A stretch of 64,000 nucleotides of DNA from Ilumatobacteraceae bacterium (GCA_033344875.1 JAWPMO010000001.1:3807595-3871594); one strand, 5' to 3'; shown: positions 32,390-40,917, counted from the stretch's first letter. Made by a program: numbers and translations. Notes: generated by a model from the letters alone, not told the origin.

Positions 32390-34073
32390 GATCACCGCGT
32401 CGCCGGGTGACGCCTCGGGCGTCGAGTTCGGCCACGATCGGCAGTGCGAACTTCCGGCTCGCTCCGGTGCGATCGCGGAACTCGGCGACCGTGAAGCCCG
32501 CCTCGTCGGCGGCGAGGAGTTCGGCCGCGACGCCGGCCGCCGTGTCGATGGCATCGACGTGGAACACGATCTGGTCCCGCTCGACCAACGTGCCACGGCG
32601 GATCAACTCGCGAATCGCCGTGCGGTCGGCGTCGGTGGGCATGTCCGGGGTGAAGCCGCCCGCTCGGATCTGCTCGATCAACGGGTGACCGTCGAACGGG
32701 TCGACGGCATCGGCAGCCCGGGCCCGACCCAATTCGACCGCGACACCGTCGAGCGTCTCGAGCAGCGCCCGTTCGTGGTCGGCCAGCGCCGCGGTGTCGA
32801 ATCCCAGGTCGTCGGCCTCGGCGACCGCAGCACGCAGCCGCTCCTCGGTCGCGGCCAGTTCGTCCGGTGTGGTCACCCAGCGTCCGACGGTGGGCTCGAC
32901 GACCTCACCGGTCAGCAGTTCGAGGTCATCGACGTCGACCCATCCGCGCTCTCGCACCACACGTTCGACCGACCGGTCGGGCCGGGCGCGCGACGCCCGG
33001 GTGATCGGATCGATGTCGAGAACCTCGCCACCGCCGATCGTCTCGTCGCGGCCCGACTCGCGCAGCACGTAGCGGTCACCGGGCAGCAGCGGCAGTTCGG
33101 TGTCGAGGAAGAGGCGAACCGAACCCGACGTACCGGGGGCGAGGGCCTCGCCACCGAGCACCCGAACCTTCACGGTCAGTTCGCGCGAGCCCACGTAGGC
33201 GGCGTAGGCGCCGCGTCGGGACACGTCGTGGCCGAGCCCGGCGAGTACATCGAGGGAGGCGTCGAACCGGTCGGTGGTCCGCCATCGACCGGGCGTGACC
33301 ACGGCGTCGCCGCGGGCGATCTCGTCGTGGCCCACGCCGTTGAGGTTCAGCGCGACCCGGTTGCCCGGGCCGATCTCGTCGACCCCGGCACCGAGCGACT
33401 GGATCGAGCGGATGCGGGCACTGTGTGCGCCCGGCTCGATCGAGACGGTGTCGTCGTGGCGGAGCGTGCCACCGGTCAGCGTGCCGGTCACGACGGTGCC
33501 GCTGCCCTTGGCCGCGAACACGCGGTCGATCCACAGGCGAGGCCGATGTCGATCGGCGCTCGGCGGTGTCTCGGCCACCAGCGTGTCGAGCGCGGACCGC
33601 AACTCGTCGAGTCCGTCGCCCGTGATCGACGCGACCGGGACGATCGGGGCGCCGTCGAGGAACGTGCCACCGACGTGATCGGCCACCTCGAGGGTGGCGA
33701 TCTCCAACCACTCGTCGTCGACGAGGTCGCGTTTGGTCAACGCGATCACGCCGTGGCGAAGACCGAGGAGTTCGAGGATCCGGAGATGTTCTTCCGACTG
33801 GGGCTTCCACCCTTCGGTCGCGGCGACGACGAACAGGCACGCGTCGACGCCGCCGACGCCGGCGAGCATGTTGCGCAGGAACCGGACGTGGCCGGGCACG
33901 TCGACGAAGCTGACCTCAGCGCCCGAGGGCAGGGCGGTGTGCGCGAAACCCAGGTCGATCGTGAGACCGCGCCGCTTCTCCTCCTCGAACCGGTCCGGGT
34001 CGGTGCCGGTCAGCGCCAGCACGAGTGACGACTTGCCGTGGTCGACATGGCCGGCGGTGGCGACGACCCTCAT
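32352..34073 (-). CDS. selB: Selenocysteine-specific elongation factor SelB
   Basis: A 573-residue translation GTPase that brings Sec-tRNA to UGA codons with a SECIS element. G1 is GHVDHGKSSLV, G3 is VDVPGHVRFLRNMLAG, G4 is ALTKRDLVDDEW. The second and third barrels follow (GSGTVVTGTLTGG), and the C-terminal third has the winged-helix domains (RASRARPDRSVERVV; FTVAEFRDRTGASRKFALPI) that read SECIS in mRNA. Its ATG overlaps the selA stop as ATGA, so they are co-translated. No selC tRNA, selD or UGA-read-through gene was found here. Confidence 0.93.
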   Translation of the reverse strand: MRVVATAGHVDHGKSSLVLALTGTDPDRFEEEKRRGLTIDLGFAHTALPSGAEVSFVDVPGHVRFLRNMLAGVGGVDACLFVVAATEGWKPQSEEHLRILELLGLRHGVIALTKRDLVDDEWLEIATLEVADHVGGTFLDGAPIVPVASITGDGLDELRSALDTLVAETPPSADRHRPRLWIDRVFAAKGSGTVVTGTLTGGTLRHDDTVSIEPGAHSARIRSIQSLGAGVDEIGPGNRVALNLNGVGHDEIARGDAVVTPGRWRTTDRFDASLDVLAGLGHDVSRRGAYAAYVGSRELTVKVRVLGGEALAPGTSGSVRLFLDTELPLLPGDRYVLRESGRDETIGGGEVLDIDPITRASRARPDRSVERVVRERGWVDVDDLELLTGEVVEPTVGRWVTTPDELAATEERLRAAVAEADDLGFDTAALADHERALLETLDGVAVELGRARAADAVDPFDGHPLIEQIRAGGFTPDMPTDADRTAIRELIRRGTLVERDQIVFHVDAIDTAAGVAAELLAADEAGFTVAEFRDRTGASRKFALPIVAELDARGVTRRRGDLRIAGPRLPDST

Positions 34074-35353
34074 GGCGTCGCGGTGGGGAGCGATGCGAGC
34101 GCCGCTGCGACGATCGTGTCGTCGCCGGCATCGACCGATCGGAGGTCGAGCACCGTGCGCCCATCGCGGGTCCGGGCGATCACCGGGGTGTCGTGGCCGC
34201 GCAGCTCGGTCAGCCGGTCGCCCGGGACTGCGATGCCGATCGACGGCATGCTGACACCCGGTGCCGAGCCGGCGCCCGGGAGCGCGAGCGTGTCGACGAC
34301 AGAACCCGCGCCGGCGTCGGTGATGATCTGCTCAGCCCGCCGACGGAGCACGTCGATCGGCTGGTCGACCATCCGCCAGAACGCGACGTCGGTCGCCACC
34401 CGCTTGTCGAGGTAGGCGAGGGCGAGGTCCTGCAGGGCGTTGAGCACCAGGCCGCCGCAGCGCAGCGCACGCGCGAGCGGGTGTTTGGCGCACCGCTGGA
34501 CGAACTCGGCACCGCCGACGATGATGCCCGCCTGCGGCCCGCCGAGCAGCTTGTCGGCACTGAACGTCACGAGGTCGGCGCCGTCGGCGAGCGCCTGGAC
34601 CGCCGCCGGTTCTCCCGCCAGCCACGCCGGCGGCGCTCCCTGCAACCAGGGCACGTTCGCATCGATCAACCCGCTCCCGATGTCGGCGACGACCGGCACG
34701 TCGAGCGTGGCCAGCTCGGCGATCGAGGTCTCCTCGACGAACCCGTCGACCCGGTAGTTGCTCGGGTGGATCTTCATGACCACGGCGACGTCGTTGCCGG
34801 GTCGAACGATGGCACGCTCGTAGTCGCTGAGACGGGTGCGGTTGGTCGTGCCGACGTCGACCAGTCGGGCGCCCGACTGCTCCATCACCTCGGGGACACG
34901 GAACGCGCCCCCGATCTCGACCGACTCGCCACGCGAGACGGCGACATCGCGACCTTCGGCGAGCGCGGCGACGACCAGCAGCACCGCCGCTGCGTTGTTG
35001 TTGACGATGATCGCCGCCTCGGCGCCGGTCAGGGTCGCGAACAACTGCCCGACCGCCCGCTGTCGCGAACCGCGCTCGCCCGTGGCGAGGTCGAACTCGA
35101 CCGTCTGGGGTCGCGCCGGTTGACGGTGGGCCAGCGGTGCGCGGCCGAGGTTGGTGTGGAGCAGCACGCCGGTCGCGTTGACGACCGGCGTCAGCAGCGA
35201 GCGGCGGTACGCGTCGACCCGATGGGGGAAGGCGTCGACGGCGCCGTCGGCGATCGCCGTCCGGGCTAGCTCGACCAGGATCGGGTGGGGGAGTCCGGAG
35301 CCCGAACGGGCCAACGCGTCGACGGACGGTGGTCGGCCACTGGTTCCGCTCAT
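34070..35353 (-). CDS. selA: L-seryl-tRNA(Sec) selenium transferase SelA
   Basis: A 427-residue PLP enzyme that converts Ser-tRNA(Sec) to Sec-tRNA(Sec) with selenophosphate. Blocks are [17 protein letters not shown], the active-site region [18 protein letters not shown] with the PLP-lysine, and [16 protein letters not shown]. It is a little shorter than the 460-residue E. coli enzyme at the N-terminal domain. TAGGCT lies 7 nt before the ATG at 35353, fixing the start. Coupled to selB. Confidence 0.93.
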   Translation of the reverse strand: MSGTSGRPPSVDALARSGSGLPHPILVELARTAIADGAVDAFPHRVDAYRRSLLTPVVNATGVLLHTNLGRAPLAHRQPARPQTVEFDLATGERGSRQRAVGQLFATLTGAEAAIIVNNNAAAVLLVVAALAEGRDVAVSRGESVEIGGAFRVPEVMEQSGARLVDVGTTNRTRLSDYERAIVRPGNDVAVVMKIHPSNYRVDGFVEETSIAELATLDVPVVADIGSGLIDANVPWLQGAPPAWLAGEPAAVQALADGADLVTFSADKLLGGPQAGIIVGGAEFVQRCAKHPLARALRCGGLVLNALQDLALAYLDKRVATDVAFWRMVDQPIDVLRRRAEQIITDAGAGSVVDTLALPGAGSAPGVSMPSIGIAVPGDRLTELRGHDTPVIARTRDGRTVLDLRSVDAGDDTIVAAALASLPTATP

Positions 35354-35360
35354 CGTCGAA

Positions 35361-35366
35361 AGCCTA
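35361..35366 (-). promoter_or_regulatory. Leaderless -10 box TAGGCT
   Basis: TAGGCT on the minus strand is 7 nt before the ATG of selA at 35353. Confidence 0.5.
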
Positions 35367-35440
35367 CGCTCGACCCTCGTGCCGTCGCCCATCGTCGATC
35401 AGAACCCGCCGAATCACCCTCGACGTCCGAGGGGTGTGTC

Positions 35441-35878
35441 GTGAGCCTGCCGATCGACCTGGTCCGGCTCGACCCCGAGCTCCCGCTCCCGGCGTACGCG
35501 CATCACGGCGACGCCGGGCTCGACCTGTACGCCCGTGAAGCGGCGACCCTCCCGCGCGCCGGCGGGCGCCTGCTGATGCCGACCGGCATCGCGATCGCGA
35601 TCCCGGTCGGGTGGTGCGGGCTCCTGATGCCGCGCAGCGGGCTGGCGCTCAGACACGGCATCAGCGTCGTCAACACGCCGGGACTGATCGACGCCGCCTA
35701 TCGCGGCGAGATCAAGGCGATCCTGATCAACACCGACCCCGACCACGACTACGAGATCGCTCGCGGCGACCGGGTCGCGCAACTGGTGATCCAGCGGGTC
35801 GAGGACGTCGCCTGGAACGTCGTCGACGAACTCGACGGCGTCGACCGGGGTGGCGGTTTCGGTCACAGCGGCCGCTGA
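35441..35878 (+). CDS. dut: dUTP diphosphatase
   Basis: A 145-residue trimeric dUTPase hydrolysing dUTP to dUMP. Motif 1 is [11 protein letters not shown], motif 2 [13 protein letters not shown], motif 3 [20 protein letters not shown], motif 4 [13 protein letters not shown] and motif 5, the flexible tail, [10 protein letters not shown]. All five motifs are complete and the tail is at the C-terminus as it should be. The GTG at 35441 is used; open frame before it overlaps the divergent selA promoter. Confidence 0.93.
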   Translation: MSLPIDLVRLDPELPLPAYAHHGDAGLDLYAREAATLPRAGGRLLMPTGIAIAIPVGWCGLLMPRSGLALRHGISVVNTPGLIDAAYRGEIKAILINTDPDHDYEIARGDRVAQLVIQRVEDVAWNVVDELDGVDRGGGFGHSGR

Positions 35879-35880
35879 AT

Positions 35881-36039
35881 CGCGGGTTGTACCAGGCGCT
35901 CAGCGGATTGCGAGTAATCGCGAGTTGTGCCAGGCGCTCAGCGGATTGGTCGCTTCGCTCCCATCCATTCCGCTGCGCTGCCCCGTGACGATGGGTCGCA
36001 GTTCGCCTGGCGGCTCACGCTCCAGGCACAACTCGCGAT
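35881..36039. repeat. Direct repeat pair and inverted repeat between dut and the FKBP-cyclophilin gene
   Basis: Two near-identical 30-bp copies lie at 35881-35910 and 35919-35948, 38 bp apart, each with CCAGGCGCTCAGCGGATTG at the right. The left part of copy 2, ATCGCGAGTTGTGCC (35917-35931), is repeated inverted and exactly as GGCACAACTCGCGAT at 36025-36039, ending at the stop codon of the fusion gene. The arms could form a long-range stem between the convergent genes. Otherwise the 160 bp hold nothing recognised. Confidence 0.8.
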
Positions 36040-37214
36040 CAGGATTCGGTGATCGTGACCGACTCGATGATGATCGTCTCGAGCGGGGGGACACCGTTGT
36101 TGGCCGGGTTCGCCACCGCGTCGAGATCGGCCACGGTGGAGTCGAGCCCCTCGGTGACCTGGCCGAACAGCGAGTAGAGCGGCGGCAACGAGGCGCCGTC
36201 GTCGCCGGTGATGATGAAGAACTGGCTGCCGTTGGTGTCGGGCCCGCTGTTGGCCATCGCCAGGGATCCGATCCGGTACTCGCCGGCGACCGGCAGTTCG
36301 TCGGGGAACCGGTAGCCGGGTCCGCCGGTTCCGGTGGCGGTCGGGTCGCCGCACTGCACGACGAACCCAGGGATCGCACGGTGGCACTCGGTGCCGTCGA
36401 AGTAGCGGTTGCGGGCGAGCATCACGAAGTTGTTGACCGTCTGCGGCGCCTGCTCGGGCAGCAGTTCGATGGTGATCGGTCCGAAGTTGGTGACGATCTC
36501 GGCGGTGTAGACCGCGCCGACGTCGATGCAGAACGGTTGCATCTCGTCGAACTGCTGGACCTGGGGTGCCGACTCGTCGATCGCGCAAGCGGCCTCGTCG
36601 GCCTTCGGTGGCGCCGTGATCACGGGAGGCTTCTCGATCGCGAGGACGTCGATCACGAACGTCAGAGCGTCACCGGGGCGGATGTCGCCACGGTCGGCGT
36701 CGCCGTAGGCCAGTTCGGCGGGGATGTCGAGCTGGCGGCGCGTGCCGACGCGCGCTCCGACGAGGCCGAGGTCCCAACCCTGGATGACGCTGCCGGCGCC
36801 GAGCTGCACCGGGAACGGCTGACCGCGGTCGTAGCTGTTGTCGAACTCGAACCCGTCCTCGCTGCGGACGCCGACGTAGTTGACGACGACCGTGTCGCCG
36901 GCCTCGGCCTCGGGCCCCGTGCCCTCGATGAGGTCGGTGACGACCAGTTCGGTCGGGAGCTCGTCGGGGATCTGTACCTCCGGCTTGCCGCCGGGGAGCT
37001 CGGTGTCGACCGTCGTGGTCGATGCGCCGTCGTCCGCGCCGTCTCCATCGTCGGTGCCGTCGTCGGTGCCGCTGATCTCGTCGTCGTCGGTGCCGTCGAC
37101 CTCGGCGGCCGGCTCGGCGACCGGGGCAGGATCGTCGGAGGCACCGCACGCCGCGACGAGTGTGACGGACACGAGGGCGAGCCCGGCAGCGCGGGTGACC
37201 GGGTGCCTGCGCAT
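36039..37214 (-). CDS. FKBP-cyclophilin fusion peptidyl-prolyl isomerase lipoprotein
   Basis: This 391-residue lipoprotein carries two unrelated prolyl isomerase domains. A signal peptide ends in VAAC with Cys23, followed by an acidic Asp/Thr linker to about 75. Residues 80-195 form an FKBP domain with VVNYVGVRSEDG, VIQGWDLGLVGARVG and ELAYGD, with the ligand-pocket Trp and Tyr retained. Residues 230-391 form a cyclophilin domain: YTAEIVTNFGPITIELLPEQ, HRAIPGFVVQCGDPTATG with the catalytic Arg, Phe and Gln, and NGSQFFIIT. Cyclophilin-FKBP fusions are rare, known as I recall from a few bacteria and protists. It probably folds proteins outside the membrane. The ATG at 37214 overlaps the previous gene's stop as TGATG. 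Confidence 0.88.
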   Translation of the reverse strand: MRRHPVTRAAGLALVSVTLVAACGASDDPAPVAEPAAEVDGTDDDEISGTDDGTDDGDGADDGASTTTVDTELPGGKPEVQIPDELPTELVVTDLIEGTGPEAEAGDTVVVNYVGVRSEDGFEFDNSYDRGQPFPVQLGAGSVIQGWDLGLVGARVGTRRQLDIPAELAYGDADRGDIRPGDALTFVIDVLAIEKPPVITAPPKADEAACAIDESAPQVQQFDEMQPFCIDVGAVYTAEIVTNFGPITIELLPEQAPQTVNNFVMLARNRYFDGTECHRAIPGFVVQCGDPTATGTGGPGYRFPDELPVAGEYRIGSLAMANSGPDTNGSQFFIITGDDGASLPPLYSLFGQVTEGLDSTVADLDAVANPANNGVPPLETIIIESVTITES

Positions 37215-37849
37215 CAGTTCGACGCCGGCGTGACCGAGCGGACGTCGATGACGAACGTCAGCGCATCGCCGGGCTGGATCGGGTCGCCCGGCGGGTTGTC
37301 GCCGTACGCGAGTTCGGCCGGGATGTCGAGTTGGATCTGCGAACCGGCCTGGGCGCCGACGAGGCCCTCGTCCCAACCCTGGATGACCCCACCTTGGCCG
37401 AGCGTGACCGGGAACTGCTGGCCGCGGTCGTAGCTGTTGTCGAACTCGGTGCCGTCTTCGGTGCGCACACCGACGTAGTCGACGAGCACGGTGTCGCCGG
37501 CCTCGGCTGCGGGGCCTTCACCCGGCGACAGCACCGTGACGACGAGATCGGTCGGCGCCTCGGCGGGCACCTCGACCTCGGGCTTGGGCAGCGGCTCCAG
37601 GGTCACCGGCGGCGTCGTGGGCGTGGTGTCGAGCGGCGGGAGCGTGATCACGGTCTCGGGCTCGTCGTCGCCGCCGTCGAACGCTCCGCCGACCCAGGCG
37701 ATCAGCACGACCGCTCCGATGGCCGCCACGATGCCCATCGTCCAACGCAGGGCGTTGCGCTTGACGACGTCCTGTCGATCGGCTCGCGCCTCTTCGATCA
37801 GACGTTGTTGACGGTTGGCCTTCTGTCGTTCACGCTTCTCAGTACCCAC
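37214..37849 (-). CDS. Membrane-anchored FKBP-type peptidyl-prolyl isomerase
   Basis: A 211-residue protein with a charged cytoplasmic N-terminus (KRERQKANRQQRLIEEARAD), one membrane helix near 36-55 (MGIVAAIGAVVLIAWVGG), a Thr/Pro linker and an FKBP domain from about 100 to the end. The domain has VLVDYVGVRTEDGTEFDNSY, GGVIQGWDEGLVGAQAG and ELAYGDN, matching the first domain of the downstream fusion, so the pair likely arose by duplication. The GTG at 37849 has TAACCT 9 nt upstream. It is probably co-transcribed with the fusion. Confidence 0.88.
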   Translation of the reverse strand: MGTEKRERQKANRQQRLIEEARADRQDVVKRNALRWTMGIVAAIGAVVLIAWVGGAFDGGDDEPETVITLPPLDTTPTTPPVTLEPLPKPEVEVPAEAPTDLVVTVLSPGEGPAAEAGDTVLVDYVGVRTEDGTEFDNSYDRGQQFPVTLGQGGVIQGWDEGLVGAQAGSQIQLDIPAELAYGDNPPGDPIQPGDALTFVIDVRSVTPASN

Positions 37850-37998
37850 GAGTGCGCGAGGTTAACGGCGCGCCGGCCCGGTTGCGGCGCGCCACCCGGC
37901 CCTTCGGTGGGACGAGCGCCTCAAGATGCGTGGCCTCGGACCCGATAACCGTCTCGAACGACGGGTTTCCGTCGCGCGGACTGACGGACAGCAGCCTC
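37850..37998 (+). other. Leader or control region between divergent genes
   Basis: About 150 bp separate the FKBP gene from the membrane protein start at 37999. On the plus strand there are two short stems, CCGTC...GACGG at about 37950-37966 and again at about 37970-37990, and a GGCGCGCC repeat. A structured leader is possible but no known riboswitch was recognised. Confidence 0.3.
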
Positions 37999-39033
37999 AT
38001 GGCGACACGGGTGAGCACAAGCGGGAGGACGGATGGGGTTCCTCTCACGCGCACCCGCCGACGGGTCGCAGGTTGCCTCCTCGGCCTCGGTGGCGTCGCC
38101 CTGCTCGTCTGGCTCGCGTGGAGGGTCGCCACGCTCGACGCCCACCTCGTCGCGATCGTCACGCTGTTGATCGAGTTGTCGGGTTGGACCGGTGGTGTCG
38201 CCGTCGCCGTCGGCCTGCTGACCGCGACGACGCCGCGTGCGGTGCTGCAACCCGACGAGACCTACCGGTACGCCGTCGTCGTGGCCGACCGTGTCGGCCG
38301 CACCCGGTCGACCGACTTGCACCACGACCTCCGCGCAGCGGTCGAACGCCTCACCACCCGCACCGCCGGTGGACCCGCCGACCGGGCGATGATCGGCGTG
38401 CTGACCGACGGGCCGCGGCGGATCGCGCTCGTCGCGACGCTCACGCTCGCGCTGCTGCTCGGTGTCGCACCGCTCGAGGTCCCGCCCGTCTGGGCGCTCG
38501 TCGCGTTCGGTGCCGGCACGATGCTGATCGCTGCATCCCACGTCGTCGCGTCCGACGGCCGGATCCGTTTCGGTGACCGGACCCGCTGGTCGTTCGCGAC
38601 ACTCGGCGAGGTGTTCTCGCCCGCCGACCGAGCCGGTCAGGCGCCGCGCCGGTGGGTGGGCACGGTCGGAACGATCGTCGTGCTGAACCTGGCGATCGCA
38701 CTTCGCGGCATGAGCGACCGTTGGACCCACGGCTTGCCGGCGATGACCGACGACGAACGACTGGTCGCGATGGTCTGGGCCGGCCTGCTGGTACTCGGAG
38801 GTCTCTACACCCTGCGCACGACTCCGTCGCCGCAGCTCGGCAACGCCCATCTCGTCTCACGTCGCCTCGAGGAGCGAACGGCTCGTCAGTCAGCGCTCGG
38901 CGCTGCGGTGTGCCTCGGACTCGTCGGCCTGTTCGCCGGGGTCCTCCCCGGGAGCGTCGACCCCGGTGCGGACGACCCCATTCGGGTCGAAACGCCGGCG
39001 CAGATCGAAGCGGGCGGTGGCGTCGGTGGTTGA
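37999..39033 (+). CDS. Polytopic membrane protein of unknown function
   Basis: A protein of about 344 residues with five or six hydrophobic segments (e.g., VAGCLLGLGGVALLVWLAW, HLVAIVTLLIELSGWTGGVA and VGTIVVLNLAIALRG). A middle polar region (ETYRYAVVVADRVG, RRIALVAT) could be cytoplasmic. No family recognised. The ATG at 37999 is used; a longer GTG-started form from 37852 has no better support. The last 144 nt overlap antisense to the histidine phosphatase gene, an unusually long convergent overlap. Confidence 0.6.
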   Translation: MATRVSTSGRTDGVPLTRTRRRVAGCLLGLGGVALLVWLAWRVATLDAHLVAIVTLLIELSGWTGGVAVAVGLLTATTPRAVLQPDETYRYAVVVADRVGRTRSTDLHHDLRAAVERLTTRTAGGPADRAMIGVLTDGPRRIALVATLTLALLLGVAPLEVPPVWALVAFGAGTMLIAASHVVASDGRIRFGDRTRWSFATLGEVFSPADRAGQAPRRWVGTVGTIVVLNLAIALRGMSDRWTHGLPAMTDDERLVAMVWAGLLVLGGLYTLRTTPSPQLGNAHLVSRRLEERTARQSALGAAVCLGLVGLFAGVLPGSVDPGADDPIRVETPAQIEAGGGVGG

Positions 39034-39582
39034 CGTGTCGACCGAGATCCAGACCCCACCGAGATTCGGGACACGTTCGTCGACCCAGCCGAGATGGCGG
39101 ATGATGGTGCGGATCACGCCCGAGTGGGTGGTCACGACCACGGCGCCGGTGTCGGGTGACGACCGACGTGCGATCGTGAGGAGCGCCTCGCTCGCGCGCT
39201 CGATCACGTGTTCCGCCGACTCGAACGTCGGTGGCCGTCGGTGCTCGGCGAGGAAACCCGGATACGCAGCGTCGATCTGGTCGGGGGTCATGCCCTGCCA
39301 TTCGCCGGCGTCGGCTTCACGGAGTCGCTCGTCGAGCCGCACGTCGCCGAGCCCGAGATGTGCGGCGATGATCTCGCCGGTCTCGGCGGCCCGGGCGAGC
39401 GGACTCGACCACACGGACTGGAACCGGTCGCCGGTCGCCGCCAGAGCGGCGGCTGCGTCGACCGCCTGCCGGCGACCCAGATCGTCGAGCGGTGAGTCGG
39501 CGAGACCCTGCCACCGGCGGATCGCGTTCCACTCGCTCTGCCCGTGTCGCAGCAGCAACAACGACACGAACCTGGCGACCAT
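38890..39582 (-). CDS. Histidine phosphatase superfamily protein
   Basis: A 230-residue phosphoglycerate mutase-like enzyme. LLLLRHGQSEWN holds the catalytic RHG histidine, SSPLARAAETGEIIA and the GEWQGM segment match the family, and VVTTHSGVIRTIIRHL has the second conserved histidine. The C-terminal 50 residues are polar, variable, and overlap the convergent membrane protein gene; they may be dispensable. TACCCT lies 8 nt before the ATG at 39582. A relative of this family (gpm1) lies near mshA in mycobacteria, which fits this neighbourhood. The substrate is unknown. Confidence 0.8.
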   Translation of the reverse strand: MVARFVSLLLLRHGQSEWNAIRRWQGLADSPLDDLGRRQAVDAAAALAATGDRFQSVWSSPLARAAETGEIIAAHLGLGDVRLDERLREADAGEWQGMTPDQIDAAYPGFLAEHRRPPTFESAEHVIERASEALLTIARRSSPDTGAVVVTTHSGVIRTIIRHLGWVDERVPNLGGVWISVDTSTTDATARFDLRRRFDPNGVVRTGVDAPGEDPGEQADESEAHRSAER

Positions 39583-39606
39583 CCCGACGGAGGGTAGCGG
39601 TCACAG

Positions 39607-39612
39607 TACGCT
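39607..39612 (+). promoter_or_regulatory. Leaderless -10 box TACGCT
   Basis: TACGCT is 7 nt before the ATG of the moaD-like gene at 39620. Confidence 0.5.
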
Positions 39613-39619
39613 GTGCCAG

Positions 39620-39856
39620 ATGGCTCAGGTTCGCCTCTTCGCTGCAGCGCGTGATGCCGCGGGCACCGGTCGTGACGAGCTGCCCGGTGAGACGGTCGGC
39701 GACGTCCTCGAATGTGCGCGGGAGCGATACGGATCGACGTTCGACGCCGTGCTCGGCACCTGCCGAATCTGGGTGAACGGCGAACCGGCCGATGCGCTCG
39801 ACACCATTGGTGCAACCGACGAGCTGGCGGTCCTTCCGCCGGTGTCAGGAGGATGA
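39620..39856 (+). CDS. moaD: MoaD-like sulfur carrier protein
   Basis: A 78-residue ubiquitin-like protein ending in the essential Gly-Gly (PPVSGG), with VRLFAAARDAAGTGRDEL at the start, as in MoaD. It would carry sulfur as a thiocarboxylate for molybdopterin synthase, but no MoaE or other moa gene is in the window, so a different sulfur-carrier role cannot be ruled out. It overlaps the RsiG-like gene as ATGA. TACGCT 7 nt upstream of the ATG supports the start. Confidence 0.78.
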   Translation: MAQVRLFAAARDAAGTGRDELPGETVGDVLECARERYGSTFDAVLGTCRIWVNGEPADALDTIGATDELAVLPPVSGG

Positions 39857-40347
39857 TCGTGAACGCAACCGACCCACAGGCGCTGTCCCTCGACGAACTG
39901 CGAACGCTCCGCAACGAACTGCAGAGCGAAGACGACGTCGTGTCGTACGTCCGCCGGGTCGCGCAGGCGCGGCTCGACCTCGTCCGTGCCGAGTCCCACC
40001 GCCGCGAGCGAGGCGAGACCCACGAAGACCTGTCGAGCGAGCTGCGTGTCGTGCTCTCGAGCCATCTGACCGGCGGGCCGCCCCGGCCGCCTCGTCCGGT
40101 CGAGAACCTCGACGACAACGAACTCTCCGACCGGCTCGACAAGGTGTGCGCCGAACACGGATTCAGCCGGCTCGAGGAACTGATGCCGAGCGAACTCCAG
40201 AACCTCGACGAGCAGTTGACCGCATTCGAGCGCCAGGTCTCCGATGACCGGCGCGAGCGGTACGAACGCCTCGACGCCCTGAGCGCCGAACTCGTCCGTC
40301 GCTACCGCGATGGCGAAGCCTCGGTCGACGGTCTGCTGGGCGGCTGA
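39853..40347 (+). CDS. RsiG-like single-motif candidate c-di-GMP-binding anti-sigma factor
   Basis: A 164-residue helical protein without membrane segments. Residues 27-42 spell D-x3-S-x2-R-x3-Q-x3-D (SYVRRVAQARLDLV lies within it), close to the E-x3-S-x2-R-x3-Q-x3-D motif with which Streptomyces RsiG binds cyclic di-GMP; the first position is Asp27, and Glu26 is adjacent. Streptomyces RsiG has two copies, on two helices; here only one is seen, as I recall for ancestral forms that bind as homodimers. The C-terminal helix (ALSAELVRRYRDGEASVDGL) also resembles the family. No cognate sigma gene is in the window. AGGAGG precedes the ATG. Confidence 0.6.
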   Translation: MIVNATDPQALSLDELRTLRNELQSEDDVVSYVRRVAQARLDLVRAESHRRERGETHEDLSSELRVVLSSHLTGGPPRPPRPVENLDDNELSDRLDKVCAEHGFSRLEELMPSELQNLDEQLTAFERQVSDDRRERYERLDALSAELVRRYRDGEASVDGLLGG

Positions 40348-40348
40348 C

Positions 40349-40738
40349 ATGTCGCCCGGCGACGAGTCGGACGACGCCGGGCCGTCGTCGGATCACGGAC
40401 GGTCGCCGATCGATCCGCTCGACGTCGGATCGTTCATCCGCTCGCAGCGCGAACGCGCCGAGATTTCGATCCGCAAGCTGGCCGAACTCGCCGACGTCTC
40501 CAACCCGTACCTCTCGCAGATCGAGCGCGGGCTGCGCAAGCCGTCGGCCGACGTGCTGCAGCAGGTCGCCACGGCGCTCCGGATCAGCGTCGAGTCGCTC
40601 TACGTGCGCGCCGGGATCCTGCCCGACGAGGGTCGTGGCGTGAGCACGGTGTCCGAGGCGATCGAGCACGACCCCGACCTGACGCCCGAGCAGAAATCCG
40701 CGTTGCTCAACGTGTACGAGAGCTTCCTCGCCCAGTAG
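40349..40738 (+). CDS. XRE-family helix-turn-helix regulator
   Basis: A 129-residue protein. After an acidic tail of 25 residues, residues 28-85 form an XRE helix-turn-helix: FIRSQRERAEISIRKLAE, VSNPYLSQIERGLRKPS and LQQVATALRISVESLYVR. The C-terminal part (TPEQKSALLNVYESFL) is a short helix and probably a dimer or partner contact. It begins 1 bp after the RsiG-like gene, so the two are likely co-transcribed and perhaps act in one regulatory circuit. Targets are unknown. Confidence 0.82.
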   Translation: MSPGDESDDAGPSSDHGRSPIDPLDVGSFIRSQRERAEISIRKLAELADVSNPYLSQIERGLRKPSADVLQQVATALRISVESLYVRAGILPDEGRGVSTVSEAIEHDPDLTPEQKSALLNVYESFLAQ

Positions 40739-40917
40739 CCCGGGGTGTTCGGGCCGTTTCGCGCAGATCGCCGCCGGGTACGCCCTCCCGGCCCGCTGAA
40801 GCGACCGGGCAGGAGGACCCATGGGCACCAGTCGGACGGGAACGGTGAGTGCCGGACGTCGTGTTCGGCGTCCGGTGATCGGGAATGTCGACCGCATCGG
40901 TAGCGTTTGAACTCCTG

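Noticed and set aside
37850-37998. Riboswitch before the polytopic membrane protein
   Set aside because: Two short stems are visible but no known riboswitch consensus was recognised.
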